Numbered from the stretch's first letter, positions 15,839 through 24,193 are shown. The stretch is DNA of 40,281 bases from Chloroflexota bacterium (GCA_029778615.1 JAKOPZ010000045.1:1-40281), one strand, 5' to 3'. Notes: generated from the sequence alone by a model not told the origin. Numbers and translations: made by a program.

Positions 15839-16256
15839 ATTTCACAATCAACACCGGACATTCGGCGCTCTGCAAAACCTTGTGACTCACGCTGCCCAGA
15901 AAGAGCGCGGCGGCGTTGCCCAACCCGCGCGAACCCATCACAATCAAATCACTCTGCCGCGTTTCTGCCACGCGCAAGACTGCATCGGCAGGCGGTCCTT
16001 CTAAAACCTCAATGTGCGGGTCGAGACCTGCAGCGCGCAATTCGGCAGCAATTTCTTCGGCGCTCGTGTTCGCTTGTGTGGTTTCGCGTTGAATCGCTTG
16101 CTCGAGCGCGGGATTGCCCAACAAACGCGAAATGGGATTGAACGCCGTCACCACGCGCAGTTCCGCGCCGAATTTCAATGCAATGGCTTGCGCGAGCTGC
16201 GCGGCGCGCTTGGCATGTTCGGAACCGTCATACGCGAGTAAAACTTTTTGAAACAT
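15837..16256 (-). CDS. Universal stress protein (UspA family)
   Basis: This encodes 139 residues from the ATG at 16256, with AAAGGAG upstream; longer readings would extend into the OsmC gene. It starts M-F-Q-K-V-L-L-A-Y-D-G-S, the usual first strand with the nucleotide-contacting Asp. The ATP-binding signature G-S-R-G-L-G-(9x)-G-S-V-S is present near residues 108-123. It ends with C-P-V-L-I-V-K. It is a cytoplasmic stress protein likely binding ATP. It follows the OsmC gene by 25 bases on the same strand, so the two are probably one transcript. Its stop codon lies within the shared terminator. Confidence 0.93.
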   Translation of the reverse strand: MFQKVLLAYDGSEHAKRAAQLAQAIALKFGAELRVVTAFNPISRLLGNPALEQAIQRETTQANTSAEEIAAELRAAGLDPHIEVLEGPPADAVLRVAETRQSDLIVMGSRGLGNAAALFLGSVSHKVLQSAECPVLIVK

Positions 16257-16281
16257 CTCACACTCCTTTGTGTTTTTAAAT

Positions 16282-16731
16282 TTATTCCGACGCGGCAGAC
16301 AAATTCGGCGCAAACGCGTTTTCGATTTCGTACTCTGAAGTAATGGTCGCGCACTTGCCCAACATGGCGCCGACGCCGCAGTACTTTGTCTCGGAGAGTT
16401 CAATCGCATGGGCGAGCGATTTTGGATTGACATTGCCGCGCACGCGGTACAAAACTTGAATGTCGGTGTACACGCGCGGATGTTCCTGCGCGCGCGCGGC
16501 GTGAATAATCACTTCGAATCCTTGAACCGGTTCGCGCTTTTTCTCCAAAATCGCCAGCACGTCCATCGCCGCGCAGCCCGCGAGCGCGGTGAGTAACAAT
16601 TCCATCGGACGCGCGCCGCGGTCATCGCCGTTCGGCGGCGCACTGTCAAGAATGAGCGAATGTCCGCTGTTGGTCGTCGCGTCAAACGTCATGCGTTCGC
16701 GCCAGATGACGTGGGTTGCTCGTTCTGTCAT
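16282..16731 (-). CDS. OsmC-family peroxiredoxin-like protein
   Basis: This encodes 149 residues from the ATG at 16731, with GGAG nine bases upstream. OsmC features: R-P-M-E-L-L-L-T-A-L-A-G-C (C53) on the central helix and the second redox Cys in T-K-Y-C-G-V (C118). A further Cys follows at 127. OsmC/Ohr proteins reduce organic or inorganic hydroperoxides with these two thiols; the arrangement is closer to the YhfA-like branch than to Ohr. It is paired with a universal stress protein gene downstream. An upstream in-frame extension of about 57 codons lacks conserved character. Confidence 0.92.
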   Translation of the reverse strand: MTERATHVIWRERMTFDATTNSGHSLILDSAPPNGDDRGARPMELLLTALAGCAAMDVLAILEKKREPVQGFEVIIHAARAQEHPRVYTDIQVLYRVRGNVNPKSLAHAIELSETKYCGVGAMLGKCATITSEYEIENAFAPNLSAASE

Positions 16732-16899
16732 GACTTGATGCTCCAGTAAAGATATGGAACGCATCCGAAAACGCTGTTCCAAGCATTGCAGGTCAAGTTG
16801 AGCGATAACGCCAAGTTCGTTAATGCTGCGCCAGGCAAATCGAAACCGGCGTGCGTGCTTGTTACACCTGCCCGCGCTATTGTATGCCAAGTCGGCGGA

Positions 16900-16938
16900 C
16901 AAAAAAAAAAGACAGAGAGCATCCTTGCAGCTCTCTGT
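16900..16938 (-). terminator. Terminator below the Cys-containing small gene
   Basis: ACAGAGAGC (16912-16920) pairs with GCTCTCTGT (16930-16938). On the minus strand the stem is followed by a run of ten Us (A tract at 16901-16910). It terminates the transcript whose last gene ends at 16972 and separates it from OsmC. Bases 16732-16899 hold the OsmC leader; I see no clear promoter hexamers there. Confidence 0.85.
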
Positions 16939-16971
16939 TTATGTTTATGCGTTTGTGTCGCGATGGTTGCG

Positions 16972-17316
16972 CTATTCCGTTTGAGGCGGCTCTTTTTTAT
17001 GCGCTTCATAATCGCGCAGCATTTGGCGATATTCATTCCAGCTCGGCGGTTTCACCTCAAACGCGTCGTCCGGAAAATCCGCGAATTTCATGTAACCGTC
17101 ATAGATAACTTCTTCGCGAATGTCGTCGGTAATGACGAGTTCGCGCGTGTACGGTCCCGATGTAATCACCGCCGTGACTTCGGGCTTGTTGTCGTCAATC
17201 ACATCCAACATGCAGCTGCGGTCGGGATACGCGCCCGTGCGCAAAAACTCGCCAAAACATTTTTCACAGGCGAACGGTGGATGTCCGCATAGATTTCGAT
17301 TGATAATAACTTTCAT
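16972..17316 (-). CDS. Small Cys-containing protein of unknown function
   Basis: This encodes 114 residues, with AGGAG nine bases before the ATG. The N-terminus has five Cys candidates in C-G-H-P-P-F-A-C-E-K-C-F-G-E-F and S-C-M-L-D-V, a spacing that could bind a metal or Fe-S cluster. The middle has beta-strand character (T-A-V-I-T-S-G, E-L-V-I-T-D-D-I-R-E-E-V). The acidic-aromatic C-terminus is P-S-W-N-E-Y-R-Q-M-L-R-D-Y. No family is recognised. It is the last gene behind the P1B-4 ATPase on the same strand, which suggests a metal- or redox-linked role, but this rests on position only. Confidence 0.75.
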   Translation of the reverse strand: MKVIINRNLCGHPPFACEKCFGEFLRTGAYPDRSCMLDVIDDNKPEVTAVITSGPYTRELVITDDIREEVIYDGYMKFADFPDDAFEVKPPSWNEYRQMLRDYEAHKKEPPQTE

Positions 17317-17328
17317 CGTCTCTGCTCC

Positions 17329-17445
17329 TCAAGACTCCTTCATCTTGTCGAGACGAATCATCTCGGCACCGCATCGAATGATTTCGGCAACTCCGATTGT
17401 GTCACCGCGCGTCTTTTTTTTCAAGGGGCAAGCGTCCCGTATCAT
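17329..17445 (-). CDS. Possible 38-residue peptide between metal ATPase and Cys protein
   Basis: An ATG at 17445, ten bases after the ATPase stop, opens 38 codons with a basic, partly helical peptide (K-K-K-T-R-G-D, then E-I-I-R-C-G-A-E-M-I-R-L-D-K-M-K-E-S) containing two Cys. Its stop lies in the ribosome-binding region of the next gene. Spacing fits an operon member, but no Shine-Dalgarno precedes it and the peptide is too short to judge by composition. It could instead be a plain intercistronic spacer. Confidence 0.35.
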   Translation of the reverse strand: MIRDACPLKKKTRGDTIGVAEIIRCGAEMIRLDKMKES

Positions 17446-17455
17446 TTGGGACAAT

Positions 17456-19489
17456 TCATTTCCCGCGCAGTAAACGCAGCCCATTCAGCACGACCAGCAG
17501 GGTACTGCCTTCGTGTCCCACAACGCCCAATGGCAGCGGAAGCGTAATCGCAAACACGGAAAGAATCAGCACCACAATCACCGTCAGCGCAAAAGCAATA
17601 TTTTGCCAGACGATGCGCCGCGCGCGTTTGGACAATTCAATCAAGTACGGCAGCCGCATCAAGTCATCGCGCATGAGCACCACATCGGCGGTTTCCAATG
17701 CCACGTCGCTGCCGATGGCGCCCATCGCAATGCCCAAATGACTAACCGCCAGCGCGGGCGCGTCGTTCACGCCATCGCCGACCATCGCGGTCTGTTCCTG
17801 TTGGGCGAGCCGCTCTACCAATTTCACTTTGTCTTCCGGCAAAAGGTCCGCATACACTTCGTCAATGTTCAATTCTTGCGCGACGGCGGTTGCCACGCGG
17901 CGCGTGTCACCCGTAACCATGATGATGCGCCGAATACCCTGCGCGCGCAACAAATCCAACGCCGTTTTCGCATTCGGGCGCAGCGTGTCTGCCAACGCGA
18001 GAAAACCGAGCGGATGATTGTTGCGGCTGACGCCTACCACTGTTTTGCCGTGCGATTCAAATTCGCGCGCCGCGCGGCGCAAGGGTTCGGGCCACACTTG
18101 ATTGGAACTTTCCATCATGCGTTTGTTGCCAATCTGAATCCACGCGCCGTCCACGCGCCCCATCACCCCGCGCCCCGGCACTGCCGAAACCTCACTCGCT
18201 TCCATCAAGTCCAAATTGCGCACGGTGGCTTGCGCGATAATCGCGTCACCCAACGGATGTTCGGAATGACGCTCCACGCTTGCGGCGAGCGCCAACATTT
18301 CATTCTCTGAAATGCGTTCGGGTGTGCTCGGACCCTGCGGGTCAAGATGGCGGAAAAATTCCGCGTCGAACCATTTTTCGCCCAACACCTGCGACGCCAC
18401 CAATACATCCGTCACGCGCGGTTTGCCCAGGGTCAGCGTCCCCGTTTTATCAAACGCCAACGCGCGCACACTCGCGGCTTGTTCGAGATACGTTCCCCCT
18501 TTGAACAAAATCCCACTGCGCGCGGCGTTCGCAATCGCGGACAGAATGGACGCGGGCGTGGAAATCACCAACGCGCACGGCGACGCGACGACGAGCAGCG
18601 TCATGGCGCGATAAAAGGATTGGTCCCAGGGATGATGTAATACAAAATACGAAACCAACAGCGCCACAAGCGACAAGAGCATGACGCCAATCGCATAGCG
18701 CGGTTCGAACTCGTCGAGAAAACGTTGGGTTGCCGCTTTACGCGTTTGCGCTTGTTCCACCAATTGAATTACGCGCGCCAGTGTGCTGTCCTGCGCGAGC
18801 CGCGTGACCGTCACTTCGAGCACGCCGTGCCCGTTCACCGTGCCCGCGTACACGTCATCGCCAACAAATTTTTCTGTTGGAAGCGCTTCGCCTGTAATGG
18901 CTGCCTGGTCCACCACGCTCGTGCCCGCCGAAACGCGTCCATCCATCGCGATACGTTCGCCCGGCTTGACGATGATGCGGTCGCCGATTTGCAAATCTTG
19001 AATCGGCACGAGTTTTTCGGAACCGTCGGGCGCGCGCCGCAGTGCCTCGTTCGGGCGAAGTTTCATTAACGCGCGAATCGCATTGCGGGAGCGTTCCATC
19101 GCGTACGTTTGCAGAGTGTTGGAAAGTGAAAACAAAAACAGCAGCGTCGCGCCTTCCGCCCAATAGTCAATGCTCGCCGCGCCGAGAGCTGCCACAATCA
19201 TCAGCACATTCACATCCAGCCGCCGTTCGCGGAGAGCGCGGAGTGCCGTCAGCGTTCCCACATAGCCGCCGGTCAAATACGCGCCAAGAAACAATGCGGT
19301 GTGAAACCAAAAGGGTGTGTTGAGCGCGTCGGCGATCCAGCCCGCGACGAGAAACACCGTACACAGCACAGTGAGAATTGCTTCGGCGCGATTGAATTGT
19401 GATGTGCCGGTTTCGCTCGGCGCCGTCGTCGTTTGTTGCGGTATACTATCTTGACGTGTTCGTTGAGGTTGTGTTTGTGTGTTAACCAT
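17456..19489 (-). CDS. P1B-4-type heavy metal-transporting ATPase
   Basis: This encodes 677 residues. P-type ATPase motifs: T-G-E (199-201, dephosphorylation), D-K-T-G-T-L with phosphorylated Asp347, S-E-H-P-L-G-D-A-I (nucleotide-binding HP) and G-D-G-V-N-D-A-P-A-L. The membrane metal motif is S-P-C (303-305) instead of CPC, and the last helix has H-E-G-S-T (659-663). Together SPC and HEG(G/S)T define the P1B-4 group, which exports Co2+, Fe2+ or related ions. There is no N-terminal CxxC metal-binding domain; the first 35 residues are a Gln/Thr-rich tail. It lies downstream of the DsbA-VKOR pair but behind a terminator, and leads into the small Cys gene. Confidence 0.95.
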   Translation of the reverse strand: MVNTQTQPQRTRQDSIPQQTTTAPSETGTSQFNRAEAILTVLCTVFLVAGWIADALNTPFWFHTALFLGAYLTGGYVGTLTALRALRERRLDVNVLMIVAALGAASIDYWAEGATLLFLFSLSNTLQTYAMERSRNAIRALMKLRPNEALRRAPDGSEKLVPIQDLQIGDRIIVKPGERIAMDGRVSAGTSVVDQAAITGEALPTEKFVGDDVYAGTVNGHGVLEVTVTRLAQDSTLARVIQLVEQAQTRKAATQRFLDEFEPRYAIGVMLLSLVALLVSYFVLHHPWDQSFYRAMTLLVVASPCALVISTPASILSAIANAARSGILFKGGTYLEQAASVRALAFDKTGTLTLGKPRVTDVLVASQVLGEKWFDAEFFRHLDPQGPSTPERISENEMLALAASVERHSEHPLGDAIIAQATVRNLDLMEASEVSAVPGRGVMGRVDGAWIQIGNKRMMESSNQVWPEPLRRAAREFESHGKTVVGVSRNNHPLGFLALADTLRPNAKTALDLLRAQGIRRIIMVTGDTRRVATAVAQELNIDEVYADLLPEDKVKLVERLAQQEQTAMVGDGVNDAPALAVSHLGIAMGAIGSDVALETADVVLMRDDLMRLPYLIELSKRARRIVWQNIAFALTVIVVLILSVFAITLPLPLGVVGHEGSTLLVVLNGLRLLRGK

Positions 19490-19498
19490 AGCTCATCG

Positions 19499-19534
19499 AA
19501 AAAAAATGCGGAACAGGGCGTTCGCCCGTTCCGC
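19499..19534 (-). terminator. Terminator between VKOR and metal ATPase genes
   Basis: GCGGAAC-A-GGGCG (19508-19520) pairs with CGCCC-GTTCCGC (19523-19534) with a single bulged A. On the minus strand a U tract (A tract 19499-19506) follows. It ends the DsbA-VKOR transcript 10 bases before the ATPase start codon, so either the ATPase has its own promoter inside VKOR or it depends on read-through. Confidence 0.85.
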
Positions 19535-19554
19535 AAATCCGGTGTTGTTTCAAC

Positions 19555-20025
19555 TCAGTTTCGTTCGGCATCGCGTAATTCCAATGCACTCAAAATCGCG
19601 ATGGCGGAGACAATTATAGCAGAAAGGACGCACCACGGACAAATTTCGTGCAGGACAAAAAGTTCAATGTAGGTGAGATACGCGGAAAAGGCGACCCCGA
19701 GCGCGGCGCCAAAAAATAACAAGCGCGTCGCCCACTCTGAATACGTCTGGCGCAAAACCGCCGCACTCGCCACAAACATTCCCACATAGGCGAGGATGCC
19801 CCACAGCGCGACCGGCACGCCGAGAAATTCCGAAAAGCGGCTGGTGTTTACGAGTTCGCAATCGCCGACGCCGAGACACACGGCATTCCACCAACCCCAA
19901 TGCACGGTGAGCAAATAAATAGACACCGCAATCCCGCCGAGCGCGAGCACGCAGATAATCAGCGGGCGCGAAAGTTTTAGCGAACCGGTGGGCAAAGAGG
20001 AACGCGGCATGGTTGTTCTGTTCAT
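19555..20025 (-). CDS. Vitamin K epoxide reductase family protein (VKOR)
   Basis: This encodes 156 residues from the ATG at 20025, eight bases after the DsbA stop; an earlier ATG at 20055 would overlap DsbA. There are four to five membrane helices. The loop Cys pair is C50/C56 in A-V-C-L-G-V-G-D-C, and the active-site pair C-P-W-C is at 129-132, as in bacterial VKOR homologues, which reoxidise DsbA-like partners and hand electrons to quinone. The S-x-F-S-E-F-L-G-V-P segment is family-typical. The gene lies directly behind a DsbA-like gene, the usual functional pair for disulfide formation outside the membrane. Confidence 0.95.
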   Translation of the reverse strand: MNRTTMPRSSLPTGSLKLSRPLIICVLALGGIAVSIYLLTVHWGWWNAVCLGVGDCELVNTSRFSEFLGVPVALWGILAYVGMFVASAAVLRQTYSEWATRLLFFGAALGVAFSAYLTYIELFVLHEICPWCVLSAIIVSAIAILSALELRDAERN

Positions 20026-20032
20026 TCGACTG

Positions 20033-20707
20033 TTATTGTCCTTGGAGCGAATCAATCAACGCGGTGAATTGGTCAATCGGCAGCAGCCCTTCAATGTAGC
20101 GTCCGTTGACATAGAACGACGGCGTGGCGCGAATGTTGCGCGCCTGCGCGTCGGCTTTTTCTTGTTGAATCAACGCCGCGTGCTTGCCGCTGTCGAAACA
20201 GGCGTTGAATGCGGTGGTGTCGAGTTTCAAATCCGCCGCAAAGCGCTTGAGATTATTTTGACTGAACGCGCCGACATTTTCGCCGGTCTGATTATCAAAG
20301 ACGAGGTACGCATATTCCCAGAATTTGCCTTGGTCGTTCGCGCATTCTGCCGCTTCGGCTGCCCATTCGGATTCTTGCCCGATGAACGCGAAATTGTGAT
20401 ACACCACTTTTGCCTTGCCCGTATCAATGTACGCGGGCGCGATTTGTCGAATTGTCTGTTCCGCGCGGCGGCAGATGGGACATTGAAAATCGGAATACAA
20501 ATCAATCGTCACGGGCGCGTTCGGATTGCCGAGCACGCGTCCCGCACTCGTCGCAGCGGGCGCGGAAGGCGGTTTCGCATTGGCATTCAAATTCACAAAC
20601 ACCAACACCAAAATCAGAACGGCGGCGGCGAAAACCCCTCCGATAATCCACAGCGAACTGTTGTTTTTCTTTTGTGCGCGTGATTTGCGCGAAACTGCTT
20701 TTGCCAT
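20033..20707 (-). CDS. DsbA-like membrane-anchored thiol-disulfide oxidoreductase
   Basis: This encodes 224 residues, with GAGGGA before the ATG. A basic N-terminus and one hydrophobic helix (about 18-42) anchor it, followed by a Pro/Ala linker and a thioredoxin-fold domain from about residue 57. The active site is F-Q-C-P-I-C (C76, C79), and the cis-Pro loop reads R-A-T-P-S-F-Y-V-N-G. An extra Cys pair (about 118 and 169) lies in the helical insertion. It introduces disulfides into exported proteins and is reoxidised by the VKOR encoded just downstream. Confidence 0.95.
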   Translation of the reverse strand: MAKAVSRKSRAQKKNNSSLWIIGGVFAAAVLILVLVFVNLNANAKPPSAPAATSAGRVLGNPNAPVTIDLYSDFQCPICRRAEQTIRQIAPAYIDTGKAKVVYHNFAFIGQESEWAAEAAECANDQGKFWEYAYLVFDNQTGENVGAFSQNNLKRFAADLKLDTTAFNACFDSGKHAALIQQEKADAQARNIRATPSFYVNGRYIEGLLPIDQFTALIDSLQGQ

Positions 20708-20744
20708 AATTTTCCCTCAAACCGCAACATAGAGTACTATCGTA

Positions 20745-20832
20745 ACGGGCGCTGTCAGCCCGTCTTAATCTATGCCAATTGGCAAGCGCTGCCAAAGGGC
20801 ATCTGTCACGCACAGCGCATGACGATTGCCCT
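20745..20832. promoter_or_regulatory. Divergent control region with stacked palindromes
   Basis: Between the divergent DsbA and ferritin-like/VIT1 genes lie ACGGGC-N7-GCCCGT (20745-20763), TGCCAATTGGCA (20773-20784), TTGGCA-AGCGC-TGCCAA (20779-20795) and an imperfect hairpin with arms AGGGCA...TGCCCT (20796-20832) enclosing GTCA/TGAC. A TATAAT box follows at 20855-20860, though no good -35 is seen. The overlapping TGCCAA/TTGGCA half-sites look like operator sequences; the regulator is unknown. Confidence 0.45.
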
Positions 20833-20887
20833 ACGCTCGCCGGCAAGTTTTCTCTATAATGGTTTTTGGCTTGCAGGAGTATATCAA

Positions 20888-22030
20888 ATGTCACAAGCAA
20901 CGCTTTCGTCGGGCGACCGCACACGTTATCTCGCAAACCTGCAAGACGAAATAGACAGCGCGTTTTTGTACAACGCGGTTGCCGACGCGGAAAAATCGCC
21001 GCAGCTCGCAGAGGTCTATCGTAAACTCGCGGCGACCGAAACAAAACACGCAGAATTTTGGCAAACGCAATTGCGCGAAACGGGACAAGCCGCCAACACA
21101 CCGAAACCGAGCTGGCGCGCGCGCACGCTCGCCGCGCTGGCAAAACGTTTTGGCGCGTCGTTCGTGTTGCCCACCATCACCGATTTGGAACGCGGGGACA
21201 GCAAAGGGTACGCCACACAACCGGAATCCAAAGACACGGCAATGTCCGCCGAAGAAAATTCACACGCGAACGTTTTGCGCGCGATTGTGACGCAAACGCG
21301 CGGCGGCATGGAAGGCAGCGCGGTGGCACAGCTCGAAGGACGACATCGCGCGGCAGGCGGCAACGCACTGCGCGCCGCCGTGCTCGGCGCAAACGACGGA
21401 CTCGTTTCCAATCTTTCACTCATCATGGGCGTCGCGGGCGCGGTCACGCAAGGACATGAAATTGTGATTGCGGGCATGGCGGGGCTCCTCGCGGGCGCGT
21501 GTTCGATGGCGATGGGCGAATGGATTTCGGTACAGTCGTCGCGCGAATTGTACGAACGCCAAATCAAAATCGAAGCGGCAGAGCTGGAGCACGCGCCGCA
21601 AGAAGAGCAAGAAGAGCTCGCGCTGATTTATCAGGCAAAAGGTTTACCGCAAGCGCAAGCGGAAACCTTTGCGGCAAAATTGGTAACGGACAAAAACAGT
21701 GCGCTCGATACCTTGGCGCGCGAAGAACTGGGCATTGACCCGCAAGAACTCGGCGGCTCGGCAATCGAAGCCGCCGCGACGTCATTCGTCCTCTTTGCCA
21801 TCGGCGCGGTCATTCCGCTGTTTCCTTTCTTTTTGCTTTCGGGGATTCCTGCTATCATCGTCAGCGTAATCGTCAGCACTTTTGGACTGTTTGGAATTGG
21901 CGCGGCGATTACGTTAATGACGGGGCGCAGTGTGTGGTTTTCCGGCGGGCGAATGGTGTTGATTGGACTCGGCGCGGCGTTGGTGACGTTCATCATCGGC
22001 AGAATTATTGGTGTGACGATTGCGGGGTAA
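20888..22030 (+). CDS. Ferritin-like/VIT1 fusion, metal (Fe/Mn) transporter
   Basis: This encodes 380 residues from the ATG at 20888, with GCAGGAG upstream. The N-terminal 145 residues form a rubrerythrin/ferritin-like four-helix domain with Glu/His ligands in [17 protein letters not shown] and S-A-E-E-N-S-H-A. The C-terminal 220 residues match the VIT1/CCC1 transporter family: [15 protein letters not shown], then [12 protein letters not shown], a long charged loop and three further helices. This architecture is that of membrane-bound ferritin (MbfA-like), which exports iron or manganese to limit oxidative damage. It begins a plus-strand unit with the radical SAM gene. Confidence 0.92.
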   Translation: MSQATLSSGDRTRYLANLQDEIDSAFLYNAVADAEKSPQLAEVYRKLAATETKHAEFWQTQLRETGQAANTPKPSWRARTLAALAKRFGASFVLPTITDLERGDSKGYATQPESKDTAMSAEENSHANVLRAIVTQTRGGMEGSAVAQLEGRHRAAGGNALRAAVLGANDGLVSNLSLIMGVAGAVTQGHEIVIAGMAGLLAGACSMAMGEWISVQSSRELYERQIKIEAAELEHAPQEEQEELALIYQAKGLPQAQAETFAAKLVTDKNSALDTLAREELGIDPQELGGSAIEAAATSFVLFAIGAVIPLFPFFLLSGIPAIIVSVIVSTFGLFGIGAAITLMTGRSVWFSGGRMVLIGLGAALVTFIIGRIIGVTIAG

Positions 22031-22031
22031 C

Positions 22032-23429
22032 ATGAAAATTTTATTGGTGTCACCGGAAGCGCGCGTGTGGAATTCGCGCACGCATATTCACAACGGACTC
22101 GGTTATCTCGCGGGCGCGTTACTGCACGCGGGGTATGCAACCGACATTTACGACGGCGCGGTAGAAGACGAATCGCTCGACGCGCGGTTGACGCGCGAGC
22201 CGTTCGACATTGTAGGCATCTCGGCGCCGACGCCGCTCATTAACGAAGCATGGGCATACGCGCGCATCGCCAAAGAACACGGCGCGATAACGATTCTCGG
22301 CGGTCCGCATTTGACGTTGATGCCCGATGAATCCATCGGGCGCGCCGATGTGGATTTTGTAGCGCGCGGCGAAGCGGAAGAGACGCTGGTTGAATTTGTA
22401 GAGGCGTTGAATTCAACGCCTCTACAAATTCAACACATTCGCGGCTTGTCGTGGAAAGACGCGGACGGCAAAATTTTTCACAACGTGGACCGTTCGTTGA
22501 ATCCGAATCTCGATGCTCTGCCCTTTCCCGCGTATCATCTTTTCAAAATTGACCGCTACACCAATTTGCAGCCGTTGACGGACGGACTCGACAAGCACGC
22601 GCGGTCGTACACGATTGTTACCTCGCGCGGCTGTCCGTACAAATGCACATACTGTTCCAAACCGATTACGGGCGATACGTGGCGCGCGCGTTCGGTGGAA
22701 AACGTTTTGCGCGAATGGAAAATGCTCGTCGAAGATTTGGGCGCGACAGAAATCGGCGTGACGGATGACATTTGGAATTTGGACCTCAAGCGCGCCAAAG
22801 AGTTGTGTCGCGGGCTCATTGAAATGAAATTGAATCGCGTGCCGTGGATTACCGTACACGGTATGAAAGTAAATCACACTGACGCGGAATTGTTTCGCTT
22901 GATGAAGCAGGCGGGGGCGAAACGCGTGGGCTTTGGCGTGGAAAGCGGCGACGAAGAAATTTTGAAACGCGTGGTGAAAAAATCCCAGACGTTTGAACAG
23001 GTGCGCGCGGCGTTCAAAAATGCGAAAGCGGCGCGTCTCCAGACGATGGGCTTTTTCATTTACGGCATGCCCGGTGAAACAGAAGCGACAATGGAAAAGA
23101 CGACGCAGCTCGCGTTGGAGCTCGACCCCGACCTCGCGCACTTTATGATTGCGGCGCCGTATCCCGGCACTGTGCTGTGGGACACGGTTCAGCGTCAAGG
23201 AAAATTGTACGCCAAAGATTGGGGCGATTTGGCGATACAGTCCGACCACGCGCACTTTGATTTTCCGGGTATGGACCCGCAGCTTGTGGAACGCAAATGG
23301 CACGAGGCGTACCGCCGCTTTTATTTTCGCCCCAAACGTTTGTGGAAACGCGCGACGAGTTTGGATACATGGAAAAATCTGCCCGAACGCGTCAAAGATG
23401 CGCAGAGGTTTTTTGTCGCATCGCAATAG
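22032..23429 (+). CDS. B12-binding domain radical SAM protein
   Basis: This encodes 465 residues, starting one base after the preceding stop. Residues 1-135 form a cobalamin-binding-like Rossmann domain (starts K-I-L-L-V-S-P, with G-G-P-H-L-T near 90). From about 190 the radical SAM domain carries [10 protein letters not shown] (C201, C205, C208) for the 4Fe-4S cluster, [10 protein letters not shown] and Y-G-M-P-G-E-T. The family includes methyltransferases and ring-forming enzymes acting on unreactive carbons; the substrate is unknown. Residues 120-135, linking the two domains, are encoded by a 46-bp perfect palindrome (22389-22434), which appears to be a mobile repeat fixed in frame. Confidence 0.92.
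   Translation: MKILLVSPEARVWNSRTHIHNGLGYLAGALLHAGYATDIYDGAVEDESLDARLTREPFDIVGISAPTPLINEAWAYARIAKEHGAITILGGPHLTLMPDESIGRADVDFVARGEAEETLVEFVEALNSTPLQIQHIRGLSWKDADGKIFHNVDRSLNPNLDALPFPAYHLFKIDRYTNLQPLTDGLDKHARSYTIVTSRGCPYKCTYCSKPITGDTWRARSVENVLREWKMLVEDLGATEIGVTDDIWNLDLKRAKELCRGLIEMKLNRVPWITVHGMKVNHTDAELFRLMKQAGAKRVGFGVESGDEEILKRVVKKSQTFEQVRAAFKNAKAARLQTMGFFIYGMPGETEATMEKTTQLALELDPDLAHFMIAAPYPGTVLWDTVQRQGKLYAKDWGDLAIQSDHAHFDFPGMDPQLVERKWHEAYRRFYFRPKRLWKRATSLDTWKNLPERVKDAQRFFVASQ
22389..22434. repeat. 46-bp perfect palindrome inside the radical SAM gene
   Basis: Arms of 23 bp (22389-22411 and 22412-22434) read GTTGAATTTGTAGAGGCG and onward, meeting at GAA|TTC. The TAGAGGCG...CGCCTCTA core resembles dispersed TAGAGAC-type palindromes of Chloroflexota and cyanobacteria, as far as I recall them. 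It is translated without a stop as [16 protein letters not shown]. Confidence 0.95.
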
Positions 23430-23511
23430 ACCAAGACAAACCTTCGCCGCGATAGGGCGTCATTGTCAGCCCGTGCGGCAAATGCTTTGACCCCACACGG
23501 CCGTACATGAG

Positions 23512-23552
23512 ATAGCGGGCGAAAAGTTACTTTTTGCCCGCTATTTTTTTTG
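23512..23552 (+). terminator. Rho-independent terminator
   Basis: ATAGCGGGC (23512-23520) pairs with GCCCGCTAT (23536-23544), with an inner AAAAGT/ACTTTT helix and a run of eight Ts. It lies about 85 bases after the radical SAM stop. The bases between hold a weak GGGC/GCCC hairpin (23453-23473) and nothing else I recognise. Confidence 0.85.
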
Positions 23553-23652
23553 TTGCGCGGATGTCCCTTTGAACACATGACAAACGTCCGATGTGAGGCA
23601 GCGAGTTTTGTGGGAAACTAAACGCGGACTGGTACACCAACGGAGGTGCACA

Positions 23653-24102
23653 ATGTATAAAAAAATTCTTGTCCCACTTGATGGTTCTGAAGCATCCGAA
23701 GCGGTCCTGCCGCATGTGACGACACTGGCGCAGAGTTTGAACGCGCAAGTGGTGTTGCTGCGCGTGGTCACTGCGCCCGTGTATGAATTCAGCCGACCCG
23801 ATTTTGTGCCGCCGCTCGCGCCGAGGGATACGTATCCCGACCTCTTTGCGCAGGCGGATGGATATTTGCAGCGTGTCGCGTTTGATATGTTTCCTTCCAA
23901 TCTCCAAGTCGCGTATGAAGTGAGTGGCGGTCCGATTGCCGATTCTATTTTGGATATGGCGGACGCGTTGGATGTGGACTTGATTGCCATGTCCACACAC
24001 GGACGCGGCGGTCTGGCGCGTATGGTGTTGGGCAGTGTCGCCGATGAAATTGTGCGGCGTTCGCATTTGCCCGTGCTGTTGATTCGCCCACGCAACGGAT
24101 AA
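23653..24102 (+). CDS. Universal stress protein (UspA family), second copy
   Basis: This encodes 149 residues from the ATG at 23653, with GGAGGTGCAC just upstream. It begins M-Y-K-K-I-L-V-P-L-D-G-S-E-A-S-E, and the ATP-binding loop is M-S-T-H-G-R-G-G-(9x)-G-S-V-A-D-E-I near residues 118-136. It ends P-V-L-L-I-R-P. It differs clearly from the USP at 15837-16256, so the two are not recent duplicates. It forms a single-gene unit between terminators at 23512 and 24130. Confidence 0.93.
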   Translation: MYKKILVPLDGSEASEAVLPHVTTLAQSLNAQVVLLRVVTAPVYEFSRPDFVPPLAPRDTYPDLFAQADGYLQRVAFDMFPSNLQVAYEVSGGPIADSILDMADALDVDLIAMSTHGRGGLARMVLGSVADEIVRRSHLPVLLIRPRNG

Positions 24103-24129
24103 CACATTTTCAATACAAGTGGCACAACA

Positions 24130-24166
24130 AAAAAACGAGACGCTTGCAACAAGCGTCTCGTTTTTT
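24130..24166. terminator. Bidirectional terminator between convergent genes
   Basis: AAAAAACGAGACGCTTG (24130-24146) and its exact complement (24150-24166) surround a three-base loop. The A and T ends make it efficient in both directions, for the USP gene on the plus strand and the Thr/Pro-rich protein gene on the minus strand. Confidence 0.95.
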
Positions 24167-24193
24167 ATTTTCGTCCGCGCATCCTTTGTGTTA

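Noticed and set aside
17456-19489. Assignment of the P-type ATPase as a copper exporter (CopA).
   Set aside because: The membrane motif is SPC rather than CPC, the terminal helix has HEGST, and the N-terminal CxxC domain is absent, all pointing to P1B-4.
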